Source of the DNA: CAVVNN01 sp963838035
GTDB lineage: Bacteria > Actinomycetota > Thermoleophilia > Solirubrobacterales > 70-9
DNA: 64,000 nucleotides
Assembly (NCBI GenBank): GCA_963838035.1
Contig: CAWIPM010000001.1
Location: 62,001 to 126,000, forward strand
Direction: 5' to 3'
The notes beneath the pieces are model-generated. The model made no database searches, was not told the origin of the DNA, and worked only from the letters and a program-made list of their open reading frames with translations. Within the stretch, counting starts at the first letter, position 1. Each line of letters opens with the position of its first letter. Positions 8,256 through 19,319 of this stretch are shown here, in pieces. The translations under genes and the position numbers were made by a program.

Positions 8256-9098
8256 CCGCTCGGCGAGGCGGTTCATACCGCGCTCGCGAGCAGCAGCAGC
8301 AGCGGCCGCCCAGTCGCTCGCGCGGTCGGCGGGGGGGTCGAGGCCCGCGTCGCGCAGCGTGGCGATGTCCTTGAAGGCGAGCAGGTCCTCGCGTCCGTCG
8401 AGCAGGGCGCTGCGGAGTTTGGGGCGAGGCTCGCGGATCGCGCTTTCCAGCACGGCCTCCAGAGAGCCGTGGCGGCGCAGCAGCGCGGCCGCGGTCTTCG
8501 GGCCGACCCCCCTCGCCCCGGGCAGGCCGTCGGAGGGGTCGCCGCGCAGGGCGATGAAGTCGGGGACCAGCTCGGGGCCGATGCCGTAGCGCTCGCGCAC
8601 CTCGCCCGGCCCGACCTCTTCGGCACCTTTGCCACCCGTGCGCACGTAGAGCACCGTCACCCGGTCACCTGCGCACTGGTACATGTCGCGGTCCCCGGTC
8701 AGCAGCAGGGCACGACCCCCGGCCTCGGCCTCGCGCCGCGCGTAGGTGCCGAGCAGGTCGTCGGCCTCCAGCGAGTCGCTGCTCGCCACCGTCCAGCCGA
8801 AGGCCTCGAAGAAGTCACGGGCGGCGGCGAACTGCGGTCCCAGCTCCTCCGGCATCGCCGCCTCACGCTCAGCGTGGTAGGCGGGGTACAGCTCGGTGCG
8901 GTAGGAGGCCGCGTCGGGGCCGAAGCAGAGGACGACGGCGCGCGGGTCGTGTGCCTCGACCTCCCGCACGACCAGGTTCGCGGTGCCGAGCAGCGCGTTG
9001 ACCGGTTCCCCCTCGGCGCCGACGATCGTCTTGGGCAGCGCGTAGAAAGCGCGGAACAGCATCGAGGGTGTGTCGACGGCAAGCAGGGGCCGCTCCAT
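8229..9098 (-). CDS. 5'-3' exonuclease (PolI N-terminal-type, stand-alone)
   Basis: A 289-residue FEN-like nuclease. Motifs are LLAVDTPSMLFRAFYALP at the N-terminus, EADDLLGTYARR with clustered acidic metal ligands, LLTGDRDMYQ, and the helix-hairpin-helix DGLPGARGVGPKTAAALL. It matches the exonuclease domain of DNA polymerase I without the polymerase, a common actinobacterial form that can act in RNA-primer removal. ATG at 9098 is preferred because TAGGGT lies 7 nt upstream on this strand (9106-9111). The promoter region is shared with the ABC gene at 9152. Confidence 0.9.
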   Translation of the reverse strand: MERPLLAVDTPSMLFRAFYALPKTIVGAEGEPVNALLGTANLVVREVEAHDPRAVVLCFGPDAASYRTELYPAYHAEREAAMPEELGPQFAAARDFFEAFGWTVASSDSLEADDLLGTYARREAEAGGRALLLTGDRDMYQCAGDRVTVLYVRTGGKGAEEVGPGEVRERYGIGPELVPDFIALRGDPSDGLPGARGVGPKTAAALLRRHGSLEAVLESAIREPRPKLRSALLDGREDLLAFKDIATLRDAGLDPPADRASDWAAAAAAARERGMNRLAERLSALDQQD

Positions 9099-9105
9099 GG
9101 TTCCC

Positions 9106-9143
9106 ACCCTAAGCACAGGCCGAGGTCGCCGGTCGTCTAGGTT
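9106..9143. promoter_or_regulatory. Divergent leaderless-type -10 elements
   Basis: On the minus strand TAGGGT (9106-9111) lies 7 nt before the exonuclease ATG. On the plus strand TAGGTT (9138-9143) lies 8 nt before the ABC-gene GTG. Neither start has a Shine-Dalgarno sequence. The spacing suits -10 elements of leaderless transcripts. Confidence 0.45.
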
Positions 9144-9151
9144 GCCGTTCC

Positions 9152-9918
<767 letters not shown>

Positions 9919-9922
<4 letters not shown>

Positions 9923-10686
9923 GCGCCGCCCAGATCCGCTTCATGACGCTGTGGCGCCGCGAGGTCAACCGCTTCATGAAGATCAAGAAACAGACGATCG
10001 GCGCGCCACTGCTGGAAACGTTCCTCTATATCTCCGTCTTCGGCGCCGCGCTCGGCTCGCGGGTCGGCGAACTGCACGGAATCGAATACGTCGTCTTCGT
10101 CATCCCCGGCCTGATCATGATGTCCTGGTCGATCAACGCCTTCGCCAACAACTCCTCCTCGATCCTCCAGCAGAAGTTCCAGGGCGCGATCCACGACCAG
10201 CTCTCTTCTCCGGCATCGCCGCTGGAGCTGCTGCTCGCCTTCACGCTCGGCGGCTTCACGCGCGGCCTCCTGGTCGCGGCGCTGACCTTCACCGCCGCCT
10301 CGCTCCTCGTCGAACTCCCCGTCGAACACGTGGTCGTGCTGATCCCGGCGCTCTTCCTGGTCGGCATCTTCTTCTCGCAGCTCGGCGTCCTGGTCGGGGT
10401 TCGCGCCGAGCAGTTCGACGACGTCTCCTTCGCCCAGACCTTCGTCCTGCAGCCGCTGATCTTCCTCGGCGGCGTCTTCTACTCAGCCTCACTGCTGCCG
10501 CAGCCGTTCCAGACCCTGACCCACTTCAACCCGATCTACTACATGATCAACCTCGTCCGCTACGGCTTCGTCGGCTACACCGAAGCCAGCATCCCGCTGT
10601 CGCTGCTCGCGCTTGCCGGGGCGACCGCCGCCCTGTTCGCCTTCAACCTGAGCCTCTTCTCGAGGGGATACCGGCTGCGGGCGTAG
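9919..10686 (+). CDS. ABC-2 type exporter, permease
   Basis: A 255-residue membrane protein with about six hydrophobic segments, e.g. YVVFVIPGLIMMSWSINAFA and VVVLIPALFLVGIFFSQLGV. It carries the ABC-2 membrane-family loop FLGGVFYSASLLPQPFQTLT followed by NPIYYMINLVRYGF. It is translationally coupled to the ATPase at 9152 and presumably forms a homodimeric channel with it. Confidence 0.9.
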
Positions 10687-10693
10687 GCTCGGG

Positions 10694-11071
10694 CTAAAGC
10701 TCGATCAGCTCGACTCGGTATTCGTCAGGGTCGCGAAGGAAGCAGATGCGGTGGCCGCTGGTGCGCCCGCCCGGCCGGTAGGGGGGCTTCTCGGGCTCGA
10801 TGCCCTCGGCGGCGAGGCGATCGAGGGTGCCGTCGAGGTCCTCGACGCCGATCGCGATGTGGTTGTAGCCGGTGCCGATCTCATAGGAGTCGACACCGTG
10901 GTTGTAGGTCAGCTCCAGGCGTGGATCCTCGCCGGGGAGGCCCATGAAGACGTTGATCGCCTCCTCGCCGATCGGCATCCGGGCGACCTCCTCGAAGCCG
11001 AGCTTCTCGTAGAAGGCGACCGAGCGGTCGATATCGCCGATCCGGTAGCAGGTGTGGAGGAAGGTCGGCAT
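10694..11071 (-). CDS. Glyoxalase/VOC-family protein, lactoylglutathione lyase-like
   Basis: A 125-residue vicinal-oxygen-chelate protein. It has the glyoxalase I pattern: LHTCYRIGDIDRSVAFYEKLGF at the N-terminus (His ligand), LELTYNHG (Glu), YNHIAIGVEDLD (His) and CFLRDPDEYRVELIEL (Glu). All four metal-ligand positions of GloA-type enzymes appear present. Actinobacteria usually lack glutathione, so the thiol partner may be mycothiol or another compound (inference). TAGCCT (minus strand, 11078-11083) lies 6 nt upstream of the ATG. Confidence 0.85.
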   Translation of the reverse strand: MPTFLHTCYRIGDIDRSVAFYEKLGFEEVARMPIGEEAINVFMGLPGEDPRLELTYNHGVDSYEIGTGYNHIAIGVEDLDGTLDRLAAEGIEPEKPPYRPGGRTSGHRICFLRDPDEYRVELIEL

Positions 11072-11159
11072 GGAGTCAGGCTAGCCGAGACCGATCGCCC
11101 GGGCCGCGCAATACTTTCAGGAGCTGCGCCTCTCCCGCTTCACATCCGTCCGCGCCGCG

Positions 11160-11705
11160 GTGTCGATCGCCGCCGTGGCGGCTGCCGCGCTCGCCTCGCT
11201 TGGGCCGGGGCTCGCCAGCGGCGCCGAACCGGTGTATCCAAAGGTCGCGATCGCCACCGTCTACATAAGAGGCGGCGAAGGCGGCCCGCGCTTCGTCGCG
11301 CCGAGGACGGTGACCGCCGGCGAGGAGCTGCGGGTGGTCGAGCAGGCCAATCCGCGCAGGTTCGGCCCTGACACCTTCTCGCTGGTCGCAGCATCACTGA
11401 TCCCGAGGACACGGAGGGCGCGCCAGGACTGCTTCGCCAGGGGCCGCGTCTGCCGGGCGATCGGCGTTTGGCACGGAGCCGTGGGTTCCGGGCCGCCGAC
11501 GGTCAACCCGGTCGAGGCCGGCGCCGAAGGCTGGGACACCGAGGGGACCCTGACCGAGACTGGGGACTCCTGGTTCACGGGCGAGCGGCGAGGGGCGACT
11601 TTCATGCAGCCGGTCACCGCTCCCGCCGGTGCCACGATCCACTTCATCAGCGCGCTGCATCCGTGGATGCACGGTTCGATCGCCGTTCTTTCCGCAGAAG
11701 GCTGA
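11160..11705 (+). CDS. Secreted cupredoxin-like protein lacking the copper-ligand Cys
   Basis: About 181 residues with an N-terminal signal (GTG at 11160; the true start may lie slightly upstream, since the signal lacks the usual basic start). The C-terminus reads IHFISALHPWMHGSIAVLSA. This matches the C-terminal copper loop of plastocyanin-like proteins (C-x-x-H-P-x-M-x-G), but the Cys position is Ala. CFARGRVC contains a likely disulfide. It is probably an exported beta-sandwich protein; copper binding is doubtful. Confidence 0.65.
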   Translation: MSIAAVAAAALASLGPGLASGAEPVYPKVAIATVYIRGGEGGPRFVAPRTVTAGEELRVVEQANPRRFGPDTFSLVAASLIPRTRRARQDCFARGRVCRAIGVWHGAVGSGPPTVNPVEAGAEGWDTEGTLTETGDSWFTGERRGATFMQPVTAPAGATIHFISALHPWMHGSIAVLSAEG

Positions 11706-11757
11706 CGGCGCCCCCGGTCTCGCTCGCTCTCCAACACGGGCCGGTCATGATGCGGTG

Positions 11758-12495
11758 GTGAGCGACGACCTGGCGCAGCGGTTTCGGGGGGCCCGGCGGG
11801 ACTCGGGGCTGGCCGTGCTGGAGGGGTTTCACGCGTTGAAGCATGCGCTGCGCTTCGGCGCCGACGTGGTCGAGGTCGCCGCGGTGGACCCTGGCGAGCT
11901 GGACCGGCTCGCCGCGGAGCTGGCGCCGGACCTCGCCGGCTCGCTTGCGGCGAGGGCGACCCCGGTCGGCGAGGACGTGCTGGCCGAGCTGGCGCCGCAG
12001 GCGCCGCGCACCGGCGTCGTCGCAATCGCACGGCGGCCGCCGGTCGACCTCGCCGCGGTGCTGGCGGACGAGCGCCCTGCGCCGGTGGTGCTGCTGGAGG
12101 ACCCGCGCAACATGGGCAACATGGGTGCCTGTGTGCGGGTCGCCGCTGCGGCCGACGCTGCGGCCGTCCTCACCACGGGCAGCAACGACCCCTGGAGCCC
12201 CGACGCGCTGCGCGGCGCCGCCGGGCTGCACTTCGCGCTGCCGGTCCTCGCCGTCGAGTCGCCGCCTACCGGCGGCCGGCCGCTGGTCGCGATCGACCCC
12301 GAGGGCGATGGCCTGCACCCGCGCGACCTACCGCCCCGCGCCGTCCTCGCCTTCGGCAGCGAGCGCCACGGGCTCAGCCCCGCGCTGCTCGAGCGCGCCG
12401 ACGCCCGCCTCGGCATCCCGATGCGGCCCGGGGTCTCCAGCCTCAACCTCGCCACCTCGGTGGCCGCGGTGCTCTTCTCCCAGGCTCTCGACTGA
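11758..12495 (+). CDS. SpoU/TrmH-family RNA 2'-O-methyltransferase
   Basis: A 245-residue SPOUT methyltransferase from GTG 11758 (GTG 11755 is equally possible). An N-terminal substrate-binding part (residues about 1-95) precedes the knot domain, which has motif 1 LLEDPRNMGNMGACVRVA, motif 2 VLAFGSERHGLSPALLE and motif 3 IPMRPGVSSLNLATSVAAVL. All three are well conserved, so the protein should bind S-adenosylmethionine and methylate a ribose in rRNA or tRNA. The target nucleotide is not predictable. Confidence 0.9.
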   Translation: MSDDLAQRFRGARRDSGLAVLEGFHALKHALRFGADVVEVAAVDPGELDRLAAELAPDLAGSLAARATPVGEDVLAELAPQAPRTGVVAIARRPPVDLAAVLADERPAPVVLLEDPRNMGNMGACVRVAAAADAAAVLTTGSNDPWSPDALRGAAGLHFALPVLAVESPPTGGRPLVAIDPEGDGLHPRDLPPRAVLAFGSERHGLSPALLERADARLGIPMRPGVSSLNLATSVAAVLFSQALD

Positions 12496-12599
12496 CGAAA
12501 ACTACTGATGCGCGGGGGAGGAGCAGCGCATAGCGTGCGGGGCGTGTGAGCGCGGCTCTGACCGCGACGATCTCGCCTCACGACCGAAAGGACATTGCC

Positions 12600-12992
12600 T
12601 TGCTGCTAGCCACATTCAGCCTGGGAGACGCGCTTCTCCTCGCGCTCGAGATCTTCTTCTTCGTGATCTGGATCTGGATCCTGATCACGATCCTCTCCGA
12701 CCTCTTCCGCGACCACGAGCTTTCCGGGTGGTGGAAGGCGGTCTGGGTCCTGTTCCTCGTCTTCATCCCGTTCGTGACCGCGTTGATCTACCTGATCGCC
12801 CGCGGCAGCGGCATGCGCGAGAGGGCGATCAAGGCGCAGGCGGACGCGAAAAAACACATGGACGCCTACATCCAGCAGCAGGCGCACAGCTCGCCTGCCG
12901 ACGAGCTGCACAAGCTCAACGACCTGAAGGAAAAGGGCGCGATCTCCAGCGAGGAGTTCGACCGGGCGAAGGAGAAGCTGCTCGCCTCCTAG
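12600..12992 (+). CDS. PLDc_N/SHOCT-domain small membrane protein
   Basis: A 130-residue protein with two transmembrane helices (LEIFFFVIWIWILITILS and AVWVLFLVFIPFVTALIYL, the PLDc_N pattern) and a C-terminal SHOCT motif ELHKLNDLKEKGAISSEEFD. TTG at 12600 is chosen because GAAAGGA lies 7 nt upstream; GTG at 12546 would add 18 residues with no clear ribosome site. SHOCT motifs are thought to mediate oligomerisation. The function is unknown. Confidence 0.75.
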   Translation: MLLATFSLGDALLLALEIFFFVIWIWILITILSDLFRDHELSGWWKAVWVLFLVFIPFVTALIYLIARGSGMRERAIKAQADAKKHMDAYIQQQAHSSPADELHKLNDLKEKGAISSEEFDRAKEKLLAS

Positions 12993-13666
12993 ACGACCGC
13001 GATGACGCCACGTCCGATCAGGTAGAGCCCGAACACGGTGGCGACGGCCACCACTATCTGGCGGGCGTGGCGCTCCATCCAGCCGTTCAGCTGCTCGACC
13101 TTCGCGGTGGTCTGCTCCGGCGCGATCGAGTAGCCGATCAGCGGCACCTCGGCGAGCACGAACATGATCAGGTTGAAGAGGATGATCGCGAACAGCTGCG
13201 TGCCGAACCCGTGCAGGCCCTGGGCAATGTCCTTGAGCGCGACCAGGTAGAAGGCGCCCGGGAGGTTGAGGACGATGCCGACCGCGAATGCGATCGGCGC
13301 CGTCCCCCGGCGCAGCACCCGCTCCGACCAGGGGTCGCGAGCGGGGCGTGAGGAACGGCGCTCCCGCCGCCGTTCCTCGATGCCGGCGTCGCGGTCGGTC
13401 GCCAGCACCCAGGCGACGATCAGAGCCAGGGCGCCGATGGTGAAGTTGACGATCGGGTCCGCCGCCGGACTGGAGCCGCTGAGCAGGTTCGACCCGTTCA
13501 ACGATTCGACGACGGCGATGCCGATGGCGATGCTGGCCAGCATCCCGCCGAGCAGGTAGGCGAGCAGCAGCCGGCGGGGGTTGGGGCGCCTGAGAACGAC
13601 GATCACGACCGCGAGGATGCTCGGTGCTACGGCAGAGCCGAGGGCGAGGATGACGACGTTGACCAA
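12989..13666 (-). CDS. GAP-family (SfLAP/Sap) membrane protein
   Basis: About 225 residues with six predicted transmembrane segments, including VVILALGSAVAPSILAVVIV near the start, a mid-protein basic loop (RRRERRSSRP), GTAPIAFAVGIVLNLPGAFYLVALK and a C-terminal VFGLYLIGRGV. This matches the GAP family related to the mycobacterial sulfolipid-addressing protein; such proteins may move lipids or amphiphiles (family-level knowledge). TTG at 13666 is preferred, giving a short N-terminus typical of the family; TTG at 13711 is possible. It converges on the SHOCT gene with a 4-bp overlap. Confidence 0.72.
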   Translation of the reverse strand: MVNVVILALGSAVAPSILAVVIVVLRRPNPRRLLLAYLLGGMLASIAIGIAVVESLNGSNLLSGSSPAADPIVNFTIGALALIVAWVLATDRDAGIEERRRERRSSRPARDPWSERVLRRGTAPIAFAVGIVLNLPGAFYLVALKDIAQGLHGFGTQLFAIILFNLIMFVLAEVPLIGYSIAPEQTTAKVEQLNGWMERHARQIVVAVATVFGLYLIGRGVIAVV

Positions 13667-13739
13667 GACGGCGGACCCTAGCCGCCGCGCCAGTCGGCGA
13701 ATGGGCAGCAATTCCTCTTCGCAGGCGCGAAATGCAACC

Positions 13740-13764
13740 GGAGTTGCAGGTTATGAGCAACTCC
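13740..13764. promoter_or_regulatory. Perfect inverted repeat upstream of the NlpC/P60 gene
   Basis: GGAGTTGC (13740-13747) and GCAACTCC (13757-13764) are perfectly complementary across a 9-nt centre. A T-rich run (13770-13774) and TAGCCT (13788-13793, 9 nt before the ATG) follow. Its position just upstream of the expected -35 suits an operator. It could instead form a small RNA hairpin. Confidence 0.4.
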
Positions 13765-13802
13765 TAACATTTTTCGGGCGATTTAGCTAGCCTGCCGCGC
13801 TC

Positions 13803-15014
13803 ATGCATTCCCCCTCTCGCGACCTGAGGGTGCTGCTGCTTGCAGTGCTCGTCCTCGCTGTCATCTGCGTGGGCGGGGCAAGCGCCCCCGCGCAGACCCT
13901 CCAGCAGAAGCTGCAGAGCACCGAAGGCAAGCTCTCCCATGTGAGGGCGAGCCAGAGCTCGCTTGCAGCGACGATCGCCGAACAGAACCAGGCGATCGAC
14001 TCGATGATCGGCGAAGTCTCGGCGCTGCGCCAGCGCCAGGCTGCGGTCGAGGCCGAACTCGCCAAGAAGCAGGCCGAGCTGAGCAGGGCGACCGCCGAAC
14101 TGGAAGAGGAACGTCGTCACCTGCAGCGGGTGCGCGCCCAGCTACACCGTGCCCTCGGCGTCCTGCGCGGGCGGCTGGTGGCGATCTATGAGTCGGGCAG
14201 CCCCGACGTGCTCAACGCGGTGCTCGAATCGTCGAGCTGGTCAGACCTGGCTAGCCAGACCGAATACCTGAGCCGGGTCCAGAGCTACGACGACGCCGTC
14301 GTCGGCCGGGTCAAGACGCTGCGCAACGAGGTCAGGGGCGCGGTGCGGCGGCTGGCGTCGGCCCGCGCCCGGATCCGCACGGCCCGCGATGAAATCGCAG
14401 TCACCGAGCGGCAGGTCGCCTCGGCACGCGCCGCCGCCGAGACGCGCTTTGCCGCACTGAAGTCGGCCCAGGCGCAGCGCCGCCGGGCGCTGGAATCGCT
14501 GGAGTCGCGCGAACAGGCGCTCAGCGACAACCTCTCGGCGATCACCTCGCAGATGGCGACGGAAGGCACGCCCGCGCCGAGCTCGGCGCCGGCCCCGCTC
14601 ACCCCGGGCGAAACCGCTCACTTCATCTCCGAAAGCGAGGCGAGCGCGCCGGCCTCGGCTCCCGCGGCCGTGCAGGCGGCGATCTCCGCGGCCAACTCGA
14701 TCGCCACCACCCCCTACATCTGGGGCGGCGGCCACGGCTCCTTCGAATCGTCGGGCTATGACTGCTCGGGCGCGGTCAGCTTCGCCCTACACGGCGGCGG
14801 CTTCCTCTCCAGCCCACTCGACTCGACAGGGTTGGAGACCTGGGGCGATCCGGGCCCCGGCCACTGGATCACCGTCTACGCCAACGCCGGCCACGCCTGG
14901 ATGATGATCGCCGGGCTCGCCTTCGACACCGTCGGCGGCCCCGGCCCGCGCTGGCACTCCTCGCCGGTCGACTCGCCCGAAGGCTTCATCGCCCGCCATC
15001 CGGCGGGGTATTGA
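13803..15014 (+). CDS. PcsB-like peptidoglycan hydrolase: coiled coil plus NlpC/P60-type domain
   Basis: A 403-residue exported protein. It has a signal peptide (about 1-30), then a long coiled coil (about 31-255) of the kind seen in PcsB/RipA-type division hydrolases, a Pro/Ala-rich linker, and a catalytic domain from about 290. The domain has YIWGGGHGS, catalytic Cys in GYDCSGAVSFAL (near residue 321) and His in GHAWMMIAG (near 364). The coiled coil usually autoinhibits such enzymes until FtsEX engages it (family knowledge). TAGCCT 9 nt upstream of the ATG and no Shine-Dalgarno suggest a leaderless start. Confidence 0.87.
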   Translation: MHSPSRDLRVLLLAVLVLAVICVGGASAPAQTLQQKLQSTEGKLSHVRASQSSLAATIAEQNQAIDSMIGEVSALRQRQAAVEAELAKKQAELSRATAELEEERRHLQRVRAQLHRALGVLRGRLVAIYESGSPDVLNAVLESSSWSDLASQTEYLSRVQSYDDAVVGRVKTLRNEVRGAVRRLASARARIRTARDEIAVTERQVASARAAAETRFAALKSAQAQRRRALESLESREQALSDNLSAITSQMATEGTPAPSSAPAPLTPGETAHFISESEASAPASAPAAVQAAISAANSIATTPYIWGGGHGSFESSGYDCSGAVSFALHGGGFLSSPLDSTGLETWGDPGPGHWITVYANAGHAWMMIAGLAFDTVGGPGPRWHSSPVDSPEGFIARHPAGY

Positions 15015-15049
15015 GCGGACCTTTAGGTTCGATTGCCTACACTGCCGCT

Positions 15050-15964
15050 GTGCGCGACGACGTGAGGCCGGTCGACAACCCTGCGCTCGACCGCTTCGCC
15101 AGCGCCGTCGTCACCGCCGTACCTCCGGCCCTCCTGGTGTTGGGAATCGTCTTCGGCTGGGGAAGCCTGCTGCACTGGGAGGACCTCGTCGTCTTCACCG
15201 TCACCTACCTGCTGTTCGGGTTCGGGGTCACGGTCGGCTTTCACCGCCTGCTCACCCACGGCAGCTTCAAGACCCACCGCTGGGTGCGGCTGACGGCGGC
15301 GGCTCTGGGCTCCGCGGCGGTCGAGGGGCCGGTGATCGAGTGGGTGGCGACCCACCGCAAGCACCACCGCTTCTCCGACAGCGAGGGCGACCCCCACAGC
15401 CCTCACGTCGGCCACGGCTCCGGCTTCCGGGGAGCGCTGCGCGGCCTCTTCTATGCCCACATCGGCTGGGTCTTCCGCGATGCCGAGGTCGCCGACGAGA
15501 ACCGCTACGCGAAGGACCTGATGGCCGACCCCGCGATGCGCTTCGTCGATACGACCTTCATTCTCTGGGTGCTGCTCGGGCTGGTCTTTCCCTTCGGCCT
15601 CGGCTGGGCGCTGACCGGAACGTTGGTCGGCGGGCTCACGGGGATGCTCTGGGGAGGCGCGGTGCGGATCTTCGTCCTGCACCACGTCACCTTCAGCGTC
15701 AACAGCCTCTGTCACTTCTTCGGGCGCCAGCCCTACCCGACCGGGGACGAGTCCCGCAATCTCGCCTGGCTGGCGCTGGCCACCATGGGGGAGTCCTGGC
15801 ACAACAACCATCACGCCTTCCCGACATCGGCGCGCCACGGATTGAAGCGCTGGGAGCTGGATGGCTCCGGGGCGGTGATCTGGGCGCTCGAGAAGCTCGG
15901 CCTCGCCTGGGACGTGGTGCGGATCAGCCCGGCGCGGATGGCTGACAAGGCGGCGAGCGCTTGA
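15050..15964 (+). CDS. Acyl-CoA/fatty acid desaturase (delta-9 type)
   Basis: A 304-residue integral-membrane desaturase. The three histidine boxes for the di-iron centre are visible: HRLLTH near residue 65, HRKHHRF near 103 and HNNHHAF near 250. Hydrophobic segments lie between the boxes. GTG at 15050 is chosen over TTG 15011 because TACACT (15038-15043) lies exactly 6 nt upstream, giving a leaderless start. It would introduce a double bond into acyl chains, controlling membrane fluidity. The electron donor is not encoded nearby. Confidence 0.9.
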   Translation: MRDDVRPVDNPALDRFASAVVTAVPPALLVLGIVFGWGSLLHWEDLVVFTVTYLLFGFGVTVGFHRLLTHGSFKTHRWVRLTAAALGSAAVEGPVIEWVATHRKHHRFSDSEGDPHSPHVGHGSGFRGALRGLFYAHIGWVFRDAEVADENRYAKDLMADPAMRFVDTTFILWVLLGLVFPFGLGWALTGTLVGGLTGMLWGGAVRIFVLHHVTFSVNSLCHFFGRQPYPTGDESRNLAWLALATMGESWHNNHHAFPTSARHGLKRWELDGSGAVIWALEKLGLAWDVVRISPARMADKAASA

Positions 15965-16010
15965 GCGGCGTCGGGGCCGACGCTGCAGATACGGTTAGGC
16001 GACCCTTCCG

Positions 16011-16247
16011 ATGAGCAAGCGCCGAAACCTGATTCTCCCCGCCGTCCTGGTCGGCATCGTCTTCCTCGTCATCGCGGTGATCTATGTGGTTGAGCCGGCC
16101 GGCTCGCTGCCCTCGTTCTTCCCGGGCTACGAGGCGGGATCCAGCCACCACCACGCGAAGCACGGGATCGCGGCCTTCGTGGTGGCGCTCGGCTGCTTCG
16201 TGTTCGCCTGGTTCCAGAGCGGCCCGTCCGAGAAGGCGCCGGACTAG
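16011..16247 (+). CDS. Small two-helix membrane protein
   Basis: A 78-residue protein with a basic start MSKRRN, a first transmembrane helix (LILPAVLVGIVFLVIAVIYV), a histidine-rich loop (GSSHHHAKHG) and a second helix (AAFVVALGCFVFAWF). The His cluster might bind metal, but this is speculative. It ends 12 bp before uppP, so co-transcription is likely. No family was recognised. Confidence 0.7.
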   Translation: MSKRRNLILPAVLVGIVFLVIAVIYVVEPAGSLPSFFPGYEAGSSHHHAKHGIAAFVVALGCFVFAWFQSGPSEKAPD

Positions 16248-16258
16248 GCGCCCCCCTG

Positions 16259-17125
16259 ATGGAACCCATCTCCTACTTCCAGGCGATCGTGCTGGGCCTG
16301 CTGCAGGGAATCGCCGAGCCGTTCCCGATCTCCAGCCTGGGCCACGGCGTGATCCTGCCGAGCCTCTTCGGCTGGAACATCCATCAAAACGACGAATACT
16401 TCCTCGCCTTCCTGGTCGCCACCCATTGCGCCACGGCGATCGTGCTCTTCTTCTTCTTCTTCAAGGACTGGATGCGGATCTTCCGGGGCATGGGCCGCTC
16501 CCTGCGCGACCGGGAGATCGGGGCCGGCGATGCCGACGCGCGGCTCGGCTGGCTCCTCGTCATCGGGACGATCCCCGCGGGTCTGCTCGGCCTACTGCTC
16601 GAGCATTCCCTGCGCAACCTCTTCGCCTCGGCGCAGTCGGCAGCGATCTTCCTCACGATCAACGGTGTGCTGCTGCTGGTCTTCGAGCGATTCCGGCGGC
16701 GGCCCCCACGGCCCGGCGACTACAAAGGGGACTACGACAGCCGAATCTCGAGGATGAGCTTCAAGCAGGCCTTCGCGATCGGCACCGCGCAGGCGGCGGC
16801 GCTGGTGCCCGGGATATCGCGCTCGGGGATCACGATGGGGGGCGGGCTGCTCACCGGTCTCTCCAACGACGATGCGGCGCGCTACGCGTTCCTGCTGGCG
16901 ACGCCGATCATCGGCGCCGCCGGGGCGCTGAAGCTGCCGGACCTGCTCGGCGCCGCCGGCGACGGCGTGCGCGGCCAGGCGTTGGTCGGCGCGATCGCCG
17001 CCGCGTTCACCACCTGGGTAGCGGTCAAGTTCCTGCTCCGCTTCTTCGAGACCAACCGTCTCACCCCGTTCGGCATCTACTGCATAGTCGCCGGCATCAC
17101 CTGCTCCCTGATCTTCGCCCTCTAG
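16259..17125 (+). CDS. uppP: Undecaprenyl-diphosphate phosphatase (UppP/BacA)
   Basis: A 288-residue polytopic membrane enzyme that dephosphorylates undecaprenyl pyrophosphate to recycle the cell-wall lipid carrier. The first family motif appears as QGIAEPFPISSLGHG near residues 20-34; the common form has E-F/W-L-P and S-T/S-G-H, so this is slightly divergent. The second motif VPGISRSGITMGGGLLTGLS near 182-201 is intact. About eight hydrophobic segments are present. Low-level bacitracin resistance is a known consequence of the family. Confidence 0.9.
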   Translation: MEPISYFQAIVLGLLQGIAEPFPISSLGHGVILPSLFGWNIHQNDEYFLAFLVATHCATAIVLFFFFFKDWMRIFRGMGRSLRDREIGAGDADARLGWLLVIGTIPAGLLGLLLEHSLRNLFASAQSAAIFLTINGVLLLVFERFRRRPPRPGDYKGDYDSRISRMSFKQAFAIGTAQAAALVPGISRSGITMGGGLLTGLSNDDAARYAFLLATPIIGAAGALKLPDLLGAAGDGVRGQALVGAIAAAFTTWVAVKFLLRFFETNRLTPFGIYCIVAGITCSLIFAL

Positions 17126-17200
17126 CTTCCGCTGTTCCCATGTCACACATGACGGGACAGAGGAGCAACGGAGTGGCTGTGGGGCGGGTACGGTAGGGCG

Positions 17201-19168
<1,968 letters not shown>

Positions 19169-19287
19169 CCGGGCGAGCGTCCATGCCCGGGTCGTGCCGG
19201 GTCAGCGCCGAAGTCCTCTCCTCCGTGCCGCTCATCCGCGTCTGTTTCGACGCCGGGGCGGTCGCCCACCGAGTGGACGGGGAAACG

Positions 19288-19302
19288 TAGTTTGCTAAAC
19301 TA
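19288..19302. promoter_or_regulatory. MarR-type palindromic operator
   Basis: TAGTTT-GCT-AAACTA is a perfect 15-bp inverted repeat in the AT-rich promoter 18 bp before the MarR start. MarR proteins typically bind such palindromes to repress their own operon. It is probably the binding site controlling the MarR/MFS pair. Confidence 0.65.
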
Positions 19303-19319
19303 ATTATCAACGCTAATCA

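Noticed and set aside
13667..13802. c-di-AMP (ydaO) riboswitch before the NlpC/P60 gene
   Set aside because: The gap is too short and the conserved core sequences were not found; only a simple inverted repeat is present.
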